Positions 1-10,795 of a stretch of 64,000 nt of DNA are shown here, piece after piece. Each line of letters starts with the position of its first letter. The first letter of the stretch is position 1. The DNA lies in the NCBI RefSeq assembly GCF_963678975.1, contig NC_089272.1:21713399-21777398 (forward strand). The letters are read 5' to 3'. Origin of the DNA: Dysidea avara. Taxonomy: Eukaryota > Porifera > Demospongiae > Dictyoceratida > Dysideidae. A model generated the notes under the pieces. The model worked only from the letters and a program-made list of their open reading frames with translations, was not told the DNA's origin and searched no databases. The position numbers and the translations under genes were made by a program.

Positions 1-1230
1 CAAGTGGATTTTTTTGATGCGAGCTGTTCAATCTATTGGTCATTTGCTTCAGCCTCTGGAGGATATTATTCATCATTATCTGATTCCTGCGTTGTCAGGT
101 AGGAATCCTTGCTCGGAGTTAGAGAGGGAACTCCTCTCCTTACCATGTCGCCTGGGAGGTATGAACTCACAAAGTATAGTGATGCTCAGTATTCTGGTTC
201 TAGGCAGATCAGTGCTTCCTTGGCCTCCCTGATAGAGCAACAATCCAATGACTTCTGTATAATTTACAATCTGCTAAATATGATATTCTCTGGCTTAAAC
301 AACAACAACAACATCTGTCTTCTGTTGCTGATTCTGTTCAGTCTCGTTTGGATCCCTTGCTGCAAAGGATCGTTGGTTTGAATAGTATGAAGTGTTCTTC
401 TCTGTGGCTGACAGCTCTTCCTATTCAGGAGCAGGGATCCTACTTAAATAAGCAAGAGTTTTGGGATGCTTTATGTCTTACATTTGGCTGGCAATTGTAT
501 GATGTCTCCAGTCACTGTGTTTGTGGCACCCCCTTCAGCGTAGATCATGCTATGGTTTGCCACCATGGAGGCCTTACCTTTATTCGTCATAATGAACTTT
601 GTGACTTGACAGCTGGATGATTACATGAGGTCTGTTATAATGTTGCAGTGGAACCACCTTTGTTACCTCTTAATGGAGAGACCATTGCTCCTGTTTCTGC
701 TATTTGTAATGATGAAACCCGTGCAAATGTTCGTGTGACTGGGTTTTGGGGTAGACGCCAGGGTGCATTTTTTGATATAAGGATTTTTCACCCCAACGCA
801 CCAAGCTACCTTAAGACTCACTTTTTCGAAGGTATGAATTAGAGAAGAAGCGGGATTATGGTGATAGGATTCACAGTGTGGAGTGTGGTTCATTTATCCC
901 TCTTGTGTTTATACATTTGGTGGACTTGGTAGGGAGGCAACTATATTCTATAGCCACTTAGCTGATTTACTCTCTAAGCATTGCACACCCTATATCAAGA
1001 CACTTTCACTGATGCGATGTTCCATCTCTTTTTCTTTACTCCGTTCTGCCATCCTGGCTATCCGGGGCAGTAGGACTGTCAGAACTGTGGAGTGTCTGCT
1101 GAACTGCGCTTGGCAGATGTTCAGCTTGACTCATCTGTTTAATGTGTTTATTTTATTTTGTTTCTGTTTACTGTGTTTATTTTGTATCAAAAAATTATTG
1201 TCTGACTATCTATAGTTGGCACCATAGTCT
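1..1230 (+). mobile_element. Degenerate non-LTR retrotransposon, C-terminal part of pol
   Basis: This is the decayed 3' part of a retroelement polyprotein. Readable pieces lie in changing frames: about 109-240, then 348-842 in one frame with an in-frame stop at 618-620, then 827-900 and about 905-1110 after two frameshifts. Recognisable blocks, in order, are LPCRLGGMN, FWDALCLTFGWQLYDV, HCVCGTPFSVDHAMVCHHGG, FFDIRIFHPNAPSY, GDRIHSVECGSFIPLVF and CSISFSLLRSAILAIRGSR. I recognise this order as the region downstream of the reverse transcriptase in a retroelement family common in invertebrate genomes, with a Cys/His cluster and a PD..K-like FFDIR segment. The 5' part lies outside the window. It is clearly non-functional. 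The exact clade is not decided here. Confidence 0.8.
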
Positions 1231-1339
1231 CGCTTTGCTTGTCTCACCGCTAGTGTGTAGACTATGTAATGGACGAATGGATGGACTACCGACCAATGTG
1301 GCCGCTTGAGACCAAGAGATTAGCCAGGATTTTGCTTTC

Positions 1340-1840
1340 TAAGGTGCTTGAGGAGTCGCCAATGGCTTGGGACTCACATATGCTATCTGAGTTTTATCTG
1401 AGTTGAGGGGTCACCAATGCCCCCACAAAATTCTGAAATTGTGTACGAGAGTCCCAATATTTTATGTATTTCAAAAATATACAATAATTATTTTTTACTT
1501 GTGCATGAATGGATGACAGGGGATCACAGAATCCTTGACAGGAGTACAAGTGTGCATCAAATAGTCATCGTAGCCATCTTTGTTTGCCTCAATAATTCGG
1601 ACAGAAGTGAAAATATCCGATTTCTAGCATAGTATGGTAGTTAAGTAGTGTAGTTTTGTAGTGAAGCAGTGTTAAATTAATAGTTTTGGTTGTATCCCCC
1701 CTTGTTTTCTTTATCTTAAATATTGTCGATCGTCATTTTCTAGATGAGTCCAGATTTCAGGATTTCTAAATATTTAAATGATTTCTCTATAATAGTGTAT
1801 GAGAGTCCCAAGCCATTGGCGACCCCACAATTTGAGTCGT
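1340..1840. repeat. Short inverted-repeat pair between two retroelement remnants
   Basis: The segment GAGTCGCCAATGGCTTGGGA near 1352-1372 recurs as its reverse complement near 1803-1825 (tcccaagccattggcgac). A related block, gtgtacgagagtcccaat, occurs near 1441-1458. The enclosed ~450 bases have no recognisable coding content. This could be a small TIR element or a rearranged retroelement terminus. Confidence 0.45.
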
Positions 1841-1849
1841 CTGCATATT

Positions 1850-2600
1850 TGAAAGCTCGTCACCTTTTACACCCACCTCAGGGTCGGGGTGCATATCAAC
1901 ATGATAAGTCACCAGAGGGTGGCTGTAGATGTTATCACAATAAAAGTGATTCATCAGTCTGTGCTGCGTTTTTGGACTTGCATACAGATTTTGACTTATT
2001 GGATCATTCTACTGTATTTTGCTCAGAAATCTTTCACAATTAGGCCTTTCCATGACTGTACTGAAATGGTTTGCTGACTACTTGATTGCTAGATATCATC
2101 CTATCGCATCAAACATGGCTGTCAGTTTTCATCTTGGAGTCTGATGAAAGGAAAAATTCCTCAGGGGGAGTCCCTTGGGCCCTTCTAGCGTATATGAAAA
2201 CACTACCTTCCACCATCGCTGAGGGAATTTTATTTGTGCCTGTTATCGTTATCAACAACATTACTTTAGAAGCTACAATATATGGGACTAATTTTTGATT
2301 GCCAGCTGACTTGAAAGATCATGTTGGATCATCTTGGTTTATAAAAGGATGTCCTATTACTTTTATCTAGTGAACTCTAACCTGTGGGTGGTCCCTGCAG
2401 AGCTTATTAAGCTCCTTTTGGATTCACTGGCTTCATCTCATTTACAGTATGCCCTTCCAGTTTGGGGCACATCAGGTGTACATGCAGCATATTCAGCGGC
2501 TGCAGAATTGTGCCGTTTGACTAGTTTTCAACCTATGTAATTTTGACCATATAGTACTATGTCTACCTTCAGTGGATGAAGTTCTCCCAACTTGTTGAAT
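1850..2600 (+). mobile_element. Degenerate LINE reverse-transcriptase fragment
   Basis: These are remnants of a LINE reverse-transcriptase domain. VCAAFLDLHTDFDLLDHS near 1960-2010 corresponds to the RT block with the catalytic FLD.. motif (here AFLDL). IPQGESLGP near 2157-2187 corresponds to the PQGS..GP block. LASSHLQYALPVWG near 2425-2468 corresponds to the thumb region with its YALPVW motif. The blocks are in the expected order, but stops and frameshifts separate them and the YADD box is not readable in place. It is a dead copy, distinct from the retroelement at the left edge. Confidence 0.7.
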
Positions 2601-2618
2601 TCTGCTGTATCTGTGCTA

Positions 2619-3763
2619 CTATGTATAGTCACTACACAAGTTAAAAAAAGTCCCTGAGGGCCTCTGTGACAATTTGTGATTCTCTAGAACAGAGTACTGA
2701 TTTTCTTTCATGAAAGGACTTGGGACAGATTTTAGGGGCATTTGTAACCATCTTTGATACAGTCTAGGATCCATGGTGCTGGCTCTAGATTTTGTTCCCA
2801 AAATTCAACATTTGCTTTTAACCTGCCTTGGACATAGTCTCCGCTTTCTATTTCCCCGCACCTGGTTAGCTCCAGTTGTCCCAAGGATTGTGAAGAATCC
2901 TCTAGTTGGTTTACCTTGGTTGCTGATGACACCTTAATTTATCAAATGAGGAGGAGGCAGTTATGGTTGGTCAGCATTCATGCTTTTGGGATCCTGCTCA
3001 GAGCTGCATATTACTCATTTACACCTTTCAAGCCACTTTCGACATTGACCCCTTTTACCACGTGGGGCTTCATGCCTTGCATCACCCATTGCCTTAGAAT
3101 TATTTATACCTGTGGCATCATGACCTTTGCAACTGGTACGTACCTTTCTTTAGGTTATCAAGATATACAGCAGGTACTGTCTTATCACTACACACATTGT
3201 TAGCATACAGTACAGTAGGGTTATCATACACTATATTGAGATTTGACCCAGAGTGCTTATTACAAACCTTATTTACATGTAATAAACTAGTACTAGTACT
3301 ACTCCCCATACCACTATCACACGCACACACTATTGGCATACCACACATATTTGTTACCACCACAAGGATATGGTCTTTGTGGCTTAGGGCAACTCGCCTC
3401 AGATGTCCCATCTCGCCACAGTGGAAGCAGGGTCCTGGTAAGTTGCAGGGTCTTGCTGGTGCATACTGAGGTGTGAACTGGGGTGAGGGGGTTGGCTAGG
3501 AGTAGTACACTGGGGTGCTTTGCCTGGCACTTTTCTTAAAGCCTTGCTGGGAGGCTGCCATTCGTCTTTTCTTCACCCCCTCCGACCAGTCACTCACTAT
3601 TCATCATATTTTGTTATCTTCTTCATTATCAGCAAAGACATTGCCTTTATACTCCCCCACTGCGCCCCAACCATTCTCTGATGAATCAGCTAGGCAGATC
3701 ATTTTTGCCTATCAATTAGTGCGGCAGCACATCCCTACCATACAGTACTACTGTACTGTATGA
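2619..3763 (-). mobile_element. Minus-strand gag/pol retroelement remnant (DIRS- or LTR-like)
   Basis: Read on the minus strand, a gag-like segment (about 3763-3380) ends in CFHCGEMGHLRR, a retroviral-type CCHC zinc knuckle whose last Cys is lost. It is followed, in decayed frames, by a pre-RT block at about 2932-2640 with VEFWEQNLEPAPWILDCIKD and a GYKCPL..VPSPF segment in a second frame. That block resembles the stretch before the reverse transcriptase in DIRS-like or gypsy-like elements of marine invertebrates. The gag-then-pol order supports one element inserted in reverse. Assignment to DIRS rather than an LTR class is uncertain, because no tyrosine recombinase or LTR is visible. Confidence 0.6.
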
Positions 3764-3903
3764 TATATATTTAATCATCCAACCCTAATGGCACTCCCTT
3801 CCACCCTCATGTCTCTAGCTAGAAGTTTAACAATCTGAAAGCAAAGAGAAAACAAAATAACTAACTGTATGATATTCATGTTGATGTTGTTTCTTTGCTG
3901 CAG

Positions 3904-6900
3904 TGAAGAATTTGTTTTACAAGCAGCAGAAAATGGTGACAATACTAAACTAAAGGAATTGCATGAAGCAGGAACAGCCTTTGCTATCACCAACAGTGTG
4001 AGTACAATATGTGACTGTGTCAGGTTTATTGACTATTAAAAAGTATTAAGAAATGCCAGTTTTAAGTATTTAGTGTGTTCTATCTCACCAATGGTTGAAG
4101 CTAATTTTCACAAGTTTTATACCAATAATTCCTTACCTTTCAGAGCATCCATTGTACAAATAGCCAACAGGTAAGTTACCTGCCATTTTAGATAGTTTTT
4201 TGGGGTGGAGGGGAAGACGAGAGGTTGTTTACTAAATGTAAGAGGATGCATAGGGCCAAATTATGGGCCATTCAGGTATCAAAACTGGCTAAAATAAAAG
4301 GAAATTTACAGCACAGGTCTTTATTCAACACCACAGAGCTGTACTGCCACATTCTAGCTGGATAGCATGTGTTTCCACAGCATTGGATAAAGTAGATGTT
4401 ACTAATCATTGGACTGGATTGACCACTGGACTCAGGTTTATAATTTTATTTTATTTTTACTTAGAGGTCATACAGTATGTGGCTACAAGCTGTCAAATTA
4501 TCAGGCTGCAGCACATGTTGCTGTCAGACCTTCAGTGCTGGTCACTGTAAAGCGCTAATAACAATAGCAATAACCAGCCTCAAAGAACATGATCAGGGTT
4601 TAAAAATTTCAAATATAATTATGTAACCCGCTGAGCAAAAACCGGTCGTTTTCGCACATTCCTCAAATTCTATTTTATAGCTTTTTGTTATCTACAGTAA
4701 CAAAGGAGTGGACAGCCAAAGTTTCAGCCTTTTGTGATGAATAGTCTTGGAGTTACACTGTATAGCGCTAGACAGCTGGAACAAGAATAAACTCAATATG
4801 TACAGCAACAATACGGCAAAGATTTTACAGGTGCGTATTTAATCGATCATAACTCACAACTTAAACAAGCCACAAAGATGGGGTTTGGCTCAGTCTGTAC
4901 AGGGCACATCAATCAAGTATAGTGTTTTCGCTGTACGTCTTCTTGTGGAAAATGAAGAAGACCATTCAACAATTAAATGATAACGGTAAACATTATTTCT
5001 GCTGCATCATAAATAAGCAACCATAACTCACTCACTGTATGTATGCCATACAAACACGAAACAGAGATTTTCTTATTCCCAATGAACAGGAAAATCTAGG
5101 TTTTATTGATTTGAGATTTGTTTCAGTACATGCCGAAGTGATTGAAACGTACGTAATTGTTTTATGTAGCACGCATATTTCTACTCAGTTTTTATAGCAA
5201 AACAGAATGTTGCAAAATGGCCAGTTTTTGCTCAGTGGGTCACACTGTAGCTCACACTGTAGCTCTATATGGTTATCAATAATATACTATACCTAGCGTG
5301 TGAAAAATTATAATCTCAAACATATGCATATACCATAGTTCCCTATTTCATTTATTAAAGTAAGTTTTATGCAAGTAATAGGAAAAATTGGAAAAATTAA
5401 AATAGGATTAGGGATCAAAGGAAAAGAAATAGTGAAACAAGGGAATAACTAAAAAGTAGTGAAACAAGAGAGGTTGCCTATACCTGCATATATACTAGTG
5501 GACATTTAATCCCAATTCTTCATGACTACTTAATTACAGGTTAAATGTCCACTATTATATCTGCAGGTATAAACCTCTCTCATTTCACTACTTTGATCCC
5601 TAATCCAACTTTAAAATTCCTACAACTTATTTGTTTACATTTTTAAACATAATTATGACTAATGAACCCACGCATACCACATCAAAAGGAAGAATAATGC
5701 CAGACATGCTATTTTGTGGCTGAACACATATCCCAACTATCTGAAAAACAAAGTGCTATTATGCTTCATATTTAGGTATGTTCAAAGTGTTACAAACAAA
5801 TGGAAGAACATTCTGAGAAGAACCTCTGCAATCAATCCAGTCAGAATGGAAAACTCAGACAATTCCCATTACAAACATAGGGAAACTATCACGCAGCACT
5901 ATTGCCAATCAACACCTTGTGCCATCTGCTAAGATAAATGGGGCGTAAAGCAGGACGCAGGTACGTCCATGAAGTATGCATTGTGCATACCAAAAGTTAC
6001 CGGTTGGGCTAAAGTGACATCTAACAGTGAGCCTGTAGTCTTAGTGATTGTTGAGTTACACCTGTATGAAGGTAGGCAGTTATGTGGTTAGTCAATCAGT
6101 AGAAAATTCTGCTATTTTGAAAATTAGCAACTTATCGGAAGCATTTTTGACTGACACTGTTGGCCTTGCTTGTACCTCACCAATACTACTAAGATGCTAT
6201 GAAAGTATGTGAGTATGGTTTTGGTGTGATATTTTTGGCCAGAAATGTCCAAACTATCGTACTGTATGATAATATGCTAGTATGTGGTAGTTTAATCACT
6301 GACTATTGTAGTGTGCAACACGCCTACCCTAGATGATATGCTAGAGTGTAGCCATGTAGTCAATGTCTGTGACGTATAATATTATCTCCATACAAACATT
6401 ATAACTCTTGCTGTGACGTATTTTTGATACTATAGCAAAAGAGAACTGCAGTTCATCTAGCAGTCAACAAGATGCACTTTTCAACACTTCAGTATTTGGT
6501 AGAAGAGATTGGATTAGATCCCAACCTTCCAGATTCGGTAATTAATACTGTACACTGTATCATACATACCTCCTTTGTTTCCTTGCTTTTTATTTCTGGT
6601 TTGTACTCTAATATGAAGCTTCTAATTTTTCCTTATATTTGTATGATCTACTGGGTGTAGATGTAAATCATGTCATCAATAAACCTGCATTCTCCTTGTG
6701 TGTTTCCCAAAGTTAATAGAAATGTACAAGCAATATGTCAGCAAAAACCCGTTTAGTTCACACAACATCTGAATTTCTCTTTATTTTCTCAGCATTATCT
6801 GCATAGTCCAAGGAATGGTTCACCAAAATTTCAGTCGATTATGGTGAGTAGTTTTTGGAATTACAGCGCTAGAAAGTAGGAAAAGCAAGGAAATCAATTT

Positions 6901-9900
6901 GTACAGTGACTATACTAAAAAATATACTAAAGGCGCTTGCATTAACAGCCTTAACTTTCGTTTGTATTAATCTACAAAGTTGGAATTTGGTTTACAGTGT
7001 TCACTATGGATTGGCAGATCAGCCAAGGTGTAGTTTTAGTCCTGTAGTCACTTGCGCATAGATGTATAAATACATATATGAAGGTGGTTTTATTATAGAA
7101 ACTGCTACAATTTTGTTTACGTCTACTGCATCGCACATCAGACGCAAACCATTAGGGCTACAGAAAAAGATTATCGAACTCTCCATGAGTTGGTGAATAA
7201 GATGGTATATAGATTTAATCAATTCAACACTTCTTTTCCTGAGTAATGGTTCAATTAAAATTTGCCTAAAATTTCTTTGTAACACGCATAATTTCACCAA
7301 CTCCTTTAAATTTCGTTTTTCTCAATACACATGCTTGTGCAAACTAGATGGGTTTTTGCTGAGACGGTCAGTCGGTCACATATAATACATACTTGAGCAC
7401 AGCTTTACGAGAGCTCACACAGCATTCTATGTAACTTAGAAGTTTTTTTAAGAGTGAAGAAATCCCCTTAGTGTATGCCATTCCTATTATTTGCGATCTT
7501 TACAGTGAAGACTGTTAAGTGAATGTGTTTTTTATTAGTTGGGTTCTAGATCATTACAATGGGCTGCTAGCAGTGGAGATATACAGATAATGTCTTATCT
7601 ACTAAACCATTGTGGATCGTGTTCTAATGATCGTGATATAGTTAGTGTATTATTACAGTCGTAAAGTGATTATTATAAAGTGTATATGTACATATAGTTT
7701 GGTGACAGTGCTGTACAATATGCTTCATACAATGGGCACATGGAAGCAGTGAAGTTGCTGGTTGAATTTCACAATGCAGATGTAATGTTTAAAAATCAGG
7801 TATGGCATGCACACATATGCACCGCTCTGTACAGCGTCACATATTACCTTGTATATATGTGTGCTATGTATGGATGTACTTGTGTGCCTTTTAACATTCC
7901 AATTGGGATCCATATCAAGTACAGTAGTGTGTTGTGAGGCCCAAGAAGGTGGTAAAATGATGTTAACCATAACCAAAATTTTACTTGTAGAGATCATGTA
8001 CTCTCCATGCCCTTCTTGTAAATCAGATTTTTGCAGCGAAAGTCCCCTTTGGGCTTGGTAACCCACATGCTAAATTTGAGCAGAATTGCTCTAGGCGTTT
8101 CCAAGATATTAACCCTCAAATTTCATCTGTGTACCACAAGTTTTCTTACATGTAGTCCTTATAAAATTTTTCATGCCTAATATGGGGGTCAATGTACCTT
8201 AATGTACACTACTTGCATACAACAACAAAAAAAACTATATCATGAAATTCAGTCATTTCAGAATTTCAGTGTATTTTACCATACTGTAAGGCACATACCT
8301 AAAAAACCATAAGAGTACAGCAATGCTTTGTTAGCATGTACATGATTGATATTAATAGGCTGAGACACTGAATTAGCTGTTTATAGGCTAAACGTATGAT
8401 CTTTTTAAAAATAAACTGTCTAACCTGGTTTGAAAACCTTAGGATCTGCCCCAGGTATGGTACTCTAGAAGTAAAATTTCTGCTGTAATAAAGTGTTAAT
8501 TATATGCTTGTATACATTCATACACTCATATGCACATATACTTTGTGTGCACATGTAGCGTGGAGCAACAGCTGCCGATGATGCTGATACCAGAGGGTTT
8601 TGTAACCTAGCAGCATATCTTAGAGAATGTGCTTTAAAGCAAGTATGAATAATAATGATGTGCTTAGTTTCATTTATACCTAAATACATAACACTGTGTA
8701 ACGGAAAGAAAGAGCTTAATATCTTGTATCACATATTTTTTTTCTGTAATGTCTAATTACCAATGAATTTCCTGCCAAATACACAACCCCTTTACCATCG
8801 TGATTTAATATACAATGTAATGCAGTTTGGATGGATACATATGTTTACAACAGGGTTTTGCTAATTGACAAATGCTTGTTAGGCCTACTAATTACATGAA
8901 AGTCTGCAAACAAATTGGTGTCTATTGTTGTTCAAGCCAATAGCACTTTGAAGTACTGCTGATGTTGTTAATTAGGTACTAAAAATGCACTTGACCTCAT
9001 GTGCTCATGTGTTATTTGCCATATAAGTTCAGACAAGTCTGTTATGCTGTAAACTTTTGTATTGCTTCAACTGTTTAGAGATATATACTTCTAAGAGACT
9101 GTCCACAACAAACACTTTTGTCAAAATTCAAATCCTCTATCAAGAAGGGAGCAATTTTGAGATGGAATCAAGACCACAAACTTGTTGTCAGTGATAGTGC
9201 CCAATCATCTGACATTTGTGTAAAGTGTCACAAGGAAGATTATTGTTGTGTATCACCACAAGTAGCAGAACTTTTGTTAGCTGTGCAAGACTATCAACAG
9301 CGGTACTCATTATTTGTACACAAGCAAAGCTTGCTTCGTAGAGTTGTGAACCTATCATTGGGAGACTCAGTAACTGTGCAAACTAAGGATAATACAGAAT
9401 TAAAGGTTGTGGTAAAGTATCGTGGACCACTAACAGATGTGGATGGCTTGTACTTTGGAGTGCAGTTACAGGTACAGTTTGTTGTAAGGATGTACAGTGT
9501 ATTTTGTGCAAACATCCATGTGTTTGTTGTATTGTTTGTAGTAAACATATTACATAGCTATAAAATTAAATGCTTTCTTCTATAGCAATTACGTATATGT
9601 TAAAGCATTGCCGCAAGTGCAATATGAAAAATAAAGCACGAGGTGCACGGCCAAGTGCTTTATTTTTCACATAGCACAAGCAAGGCAATGCTTTAAATGA
9701 TTTATGGAACTTTCTAGTCGTGTAGCTTCACCAAAATTAGGACTCATAAGTAACACGCATTGCACGAACTATTAGCAGCCTGAATGCACACAAACTAGTT
9801 TAACAAAGTAACTCATGCGTAGTTCACCATAGTTTGGCATGGTAGACGTTCATCATGTATTTTGGCAGGTTTGGGTCATAACCCACAATCGACTCTATTG

Positions 9901-10595
9901 TGATACATGGTGAAGTATTTCCGTGATATCTCCGGGACTTGCCCGTTTACATTAACAAACATAACAGCAACGTTACCCTCTCCCACCCATCATTGAAGCA
10001 TTTAGGTATGTCTATAAAAGCAATCCAGTGGTAGAACTCGTATTGGCTGGGGTGATTGACCACTCAGCACAGCGAGGGGTATCAGCCTTCACCAGCTTGG
10101 GTGATTAGTCATACTGGCGTGAGTGCTGTGGGTTATTAGCCTGCACTAGAGCACATGGGCGACTGTGCTTTATTGCCCACAAAGAGTGCTTTATTGCACC
10201 GCAAAGCACTCTTTGTGGGCAATAAAACACTGTTTGCCCTAAAGTGTACTTTATGAAATTTAAAGTACACTTCTTCCTTTGGTCTTGCCCACGCAAAGTT
10301 CTATAAAAATTAATGTACATAAATTAGAAATCACAGGTTGAGGTTAAGTAGCAATATTATGTTTTACCAAAATGAGTTATCATCTAGGTCAAATAAACCA
10401 CTATCACAATTATACCTGTTTTCATTTGTATGTAAGTATGATGCTACATACATGTTTAGTTACTACAACCTTTACTCCCAGGAGCCCTTATTGCACCACA
10501 CTACTGATGGATCTTACAGTGGAAGTCAACTATTTACGTGTCCACCTAACTGTGGCTTATTTATTTCAATAGAATGCATTTTGGAGATATTATGA
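3904..10595 (+). CDS. Ankyrin-repeat protein with CYLD-like CAP-Gly domain (5' incomplete)
   Basis: Eight exons join in one frame: 3904-3997, 4144-4170, 6436-6537, 7539-7640, 7698-7799, 8559-8642, 9079-9471 and 10482-10595 (TGA stop). All borders are GT/AG and all internal junctions are phase 0. Exons 3, 4 and 5 are each exactly 102 nt (34 residues) and each reads as one ankyrin-like repeat (RTAVHLAVNKMHFSTLQYLV, LQWAASSGDIQIMSYLL, SAVQYASYNGHMEAVKLLV). Exons 7-8 resemble the N-terminal part of the deubiquitinase CYLD: an ELLLAVQDYQQRYSLF helix, then a CAP-Gly fold with VVVKYRGPLTDVDGLYFGVQ and DGSYSGSQLFTCPPNCGLF. The protein stops right after the CAP-Gly, so the USP catalytic domain is absent. 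The first visible exon starts in the middle of a codon, so upstream exons are missing, probably left of the window. CAP-Gly domains bind C-terminal EEY/F tails or Pro-rich partners; a scaffold role near ubiquitin or NF-kB signalling is inferred. Confidence 0.8.
4621..5247. mobile_element. TIR element ending in ..gctgagcaaaaacc, in intron 2 of the ankyrin gene
   Basis: The left end taacccgctgagcaaaaacc (from 4624) matches the reverse complement of the right end ggccagtttttgctcagtgg (to ~5246). The ~625-base interior has no coding capacity. It is a non-autonomous DNA transposon related to the element at 6734-7382, which has similar ends. Confidence 0.65.
5380..6120 (+). mobile_element. Fold-back element copy 1 (hairpin plus body)
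   Basis: A long imperfect hairpin (about 5380-5625) has arms carrying agtgaaacaag..gaggttgcct and ctagtggacatttaatcc. It is followed by a body (5655-6120) shared with the copies at 18150, 27290, 32845 and 51835, for example cctctgcaatcaatccagtc near 5823. The short ORF in the body is a repeat shadow. The element sits inside intron 2 of the ankyrin/CAP-Gly gene. Confidence 0.6.
6734..7382. mobile_element. TIR element in intron 3 of the ankyrin gene
   Basis: The left end tgtcagcaaaaaccc (6736-6750) matches the reverse complement of the right end gggtttttgctgaga (about 7350-7364), which is followed by a tcggtcacata edge. The interior shares sequence with 16019-16510 and, reversed, with 59640-59900 (gaactctccatgag and gagtaatgg blocks). 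It is non-coding and non-autonomous. Confidence 0.6.
9599..9698. mobile_element. Short palindromic MITE in the last intron of the ankyrin gene
   Basis: The arms ttaaagcattgccgcaagtg..aaaataaagcac and gtgctttatttttcac..aatgctttaa are near-perfect reverse complements of ~40 bases around a ~17-base centre. The ~100-base element would form a stable hairpin in the pre-mRNA. Confidence 0.65.
10169..10272. repeat. Two adjacent perfect hairpins
   Basis: Bases 10169-10192 (tttattgcccacaaagagtg and on) pair perfectly with 10203-10226, giving a 24-bp stem and a 10-base loop. A second stem pairs aagtgtacttt (about 10242) with aaagtacactt (about 10261). They lie in the last intron of the ankyrin/CAP-Gly gene. 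The most likely origin is a nested MITE. Confidence 0.7.
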
Positions 10596-10712
10596 TATGT
10601 ATGTATGCATGTACGTATGTATGTATGTATGTATGTATGTATGTATGTATGTATGTATGTATGTATGTATGTATGTATGTATGTATGTATGTATGTATGT
10701 ATGTATGTATGC
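10592..10712. repeat. (TGTA)n tetranucleotide microsatellite
   Basis: About 28 near-perfect tetranucleotide units run from just at the stop codon of the ankyrin/CAP-Gly gene. The repeat therefore lies in its 3' UTR or just beyond. It produces spurious open frames on both strands. Confidence 0.95.
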
Positions 10713-10795
10713 ATGTATTATACATGTGTGTGTGTGTTTAATTAAGTATGTTTGTGTACTGTATGTATGCATGCATGTGTGTAATGATCAATGAT

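Noticed and set aside
2908-2949. Plus-strand LVADDTLIYQ, like the catalytic YADD box of LINE reverse transcriptases
   Set aside because: It lies after, not between, the other RT blocks of the plus-strand fragment, and overlaps the edge of the minus-strand pre-RT block. Flanking residues do not continue as RT. It may be a tiny fragment or coincidence.
10526-10794. Open frames of repeated Tyr/Val/Cys/Met or His/Thr/Tyr/Ile residues
   Set aside because: Translation of the TGTA microsatellite in several frames.
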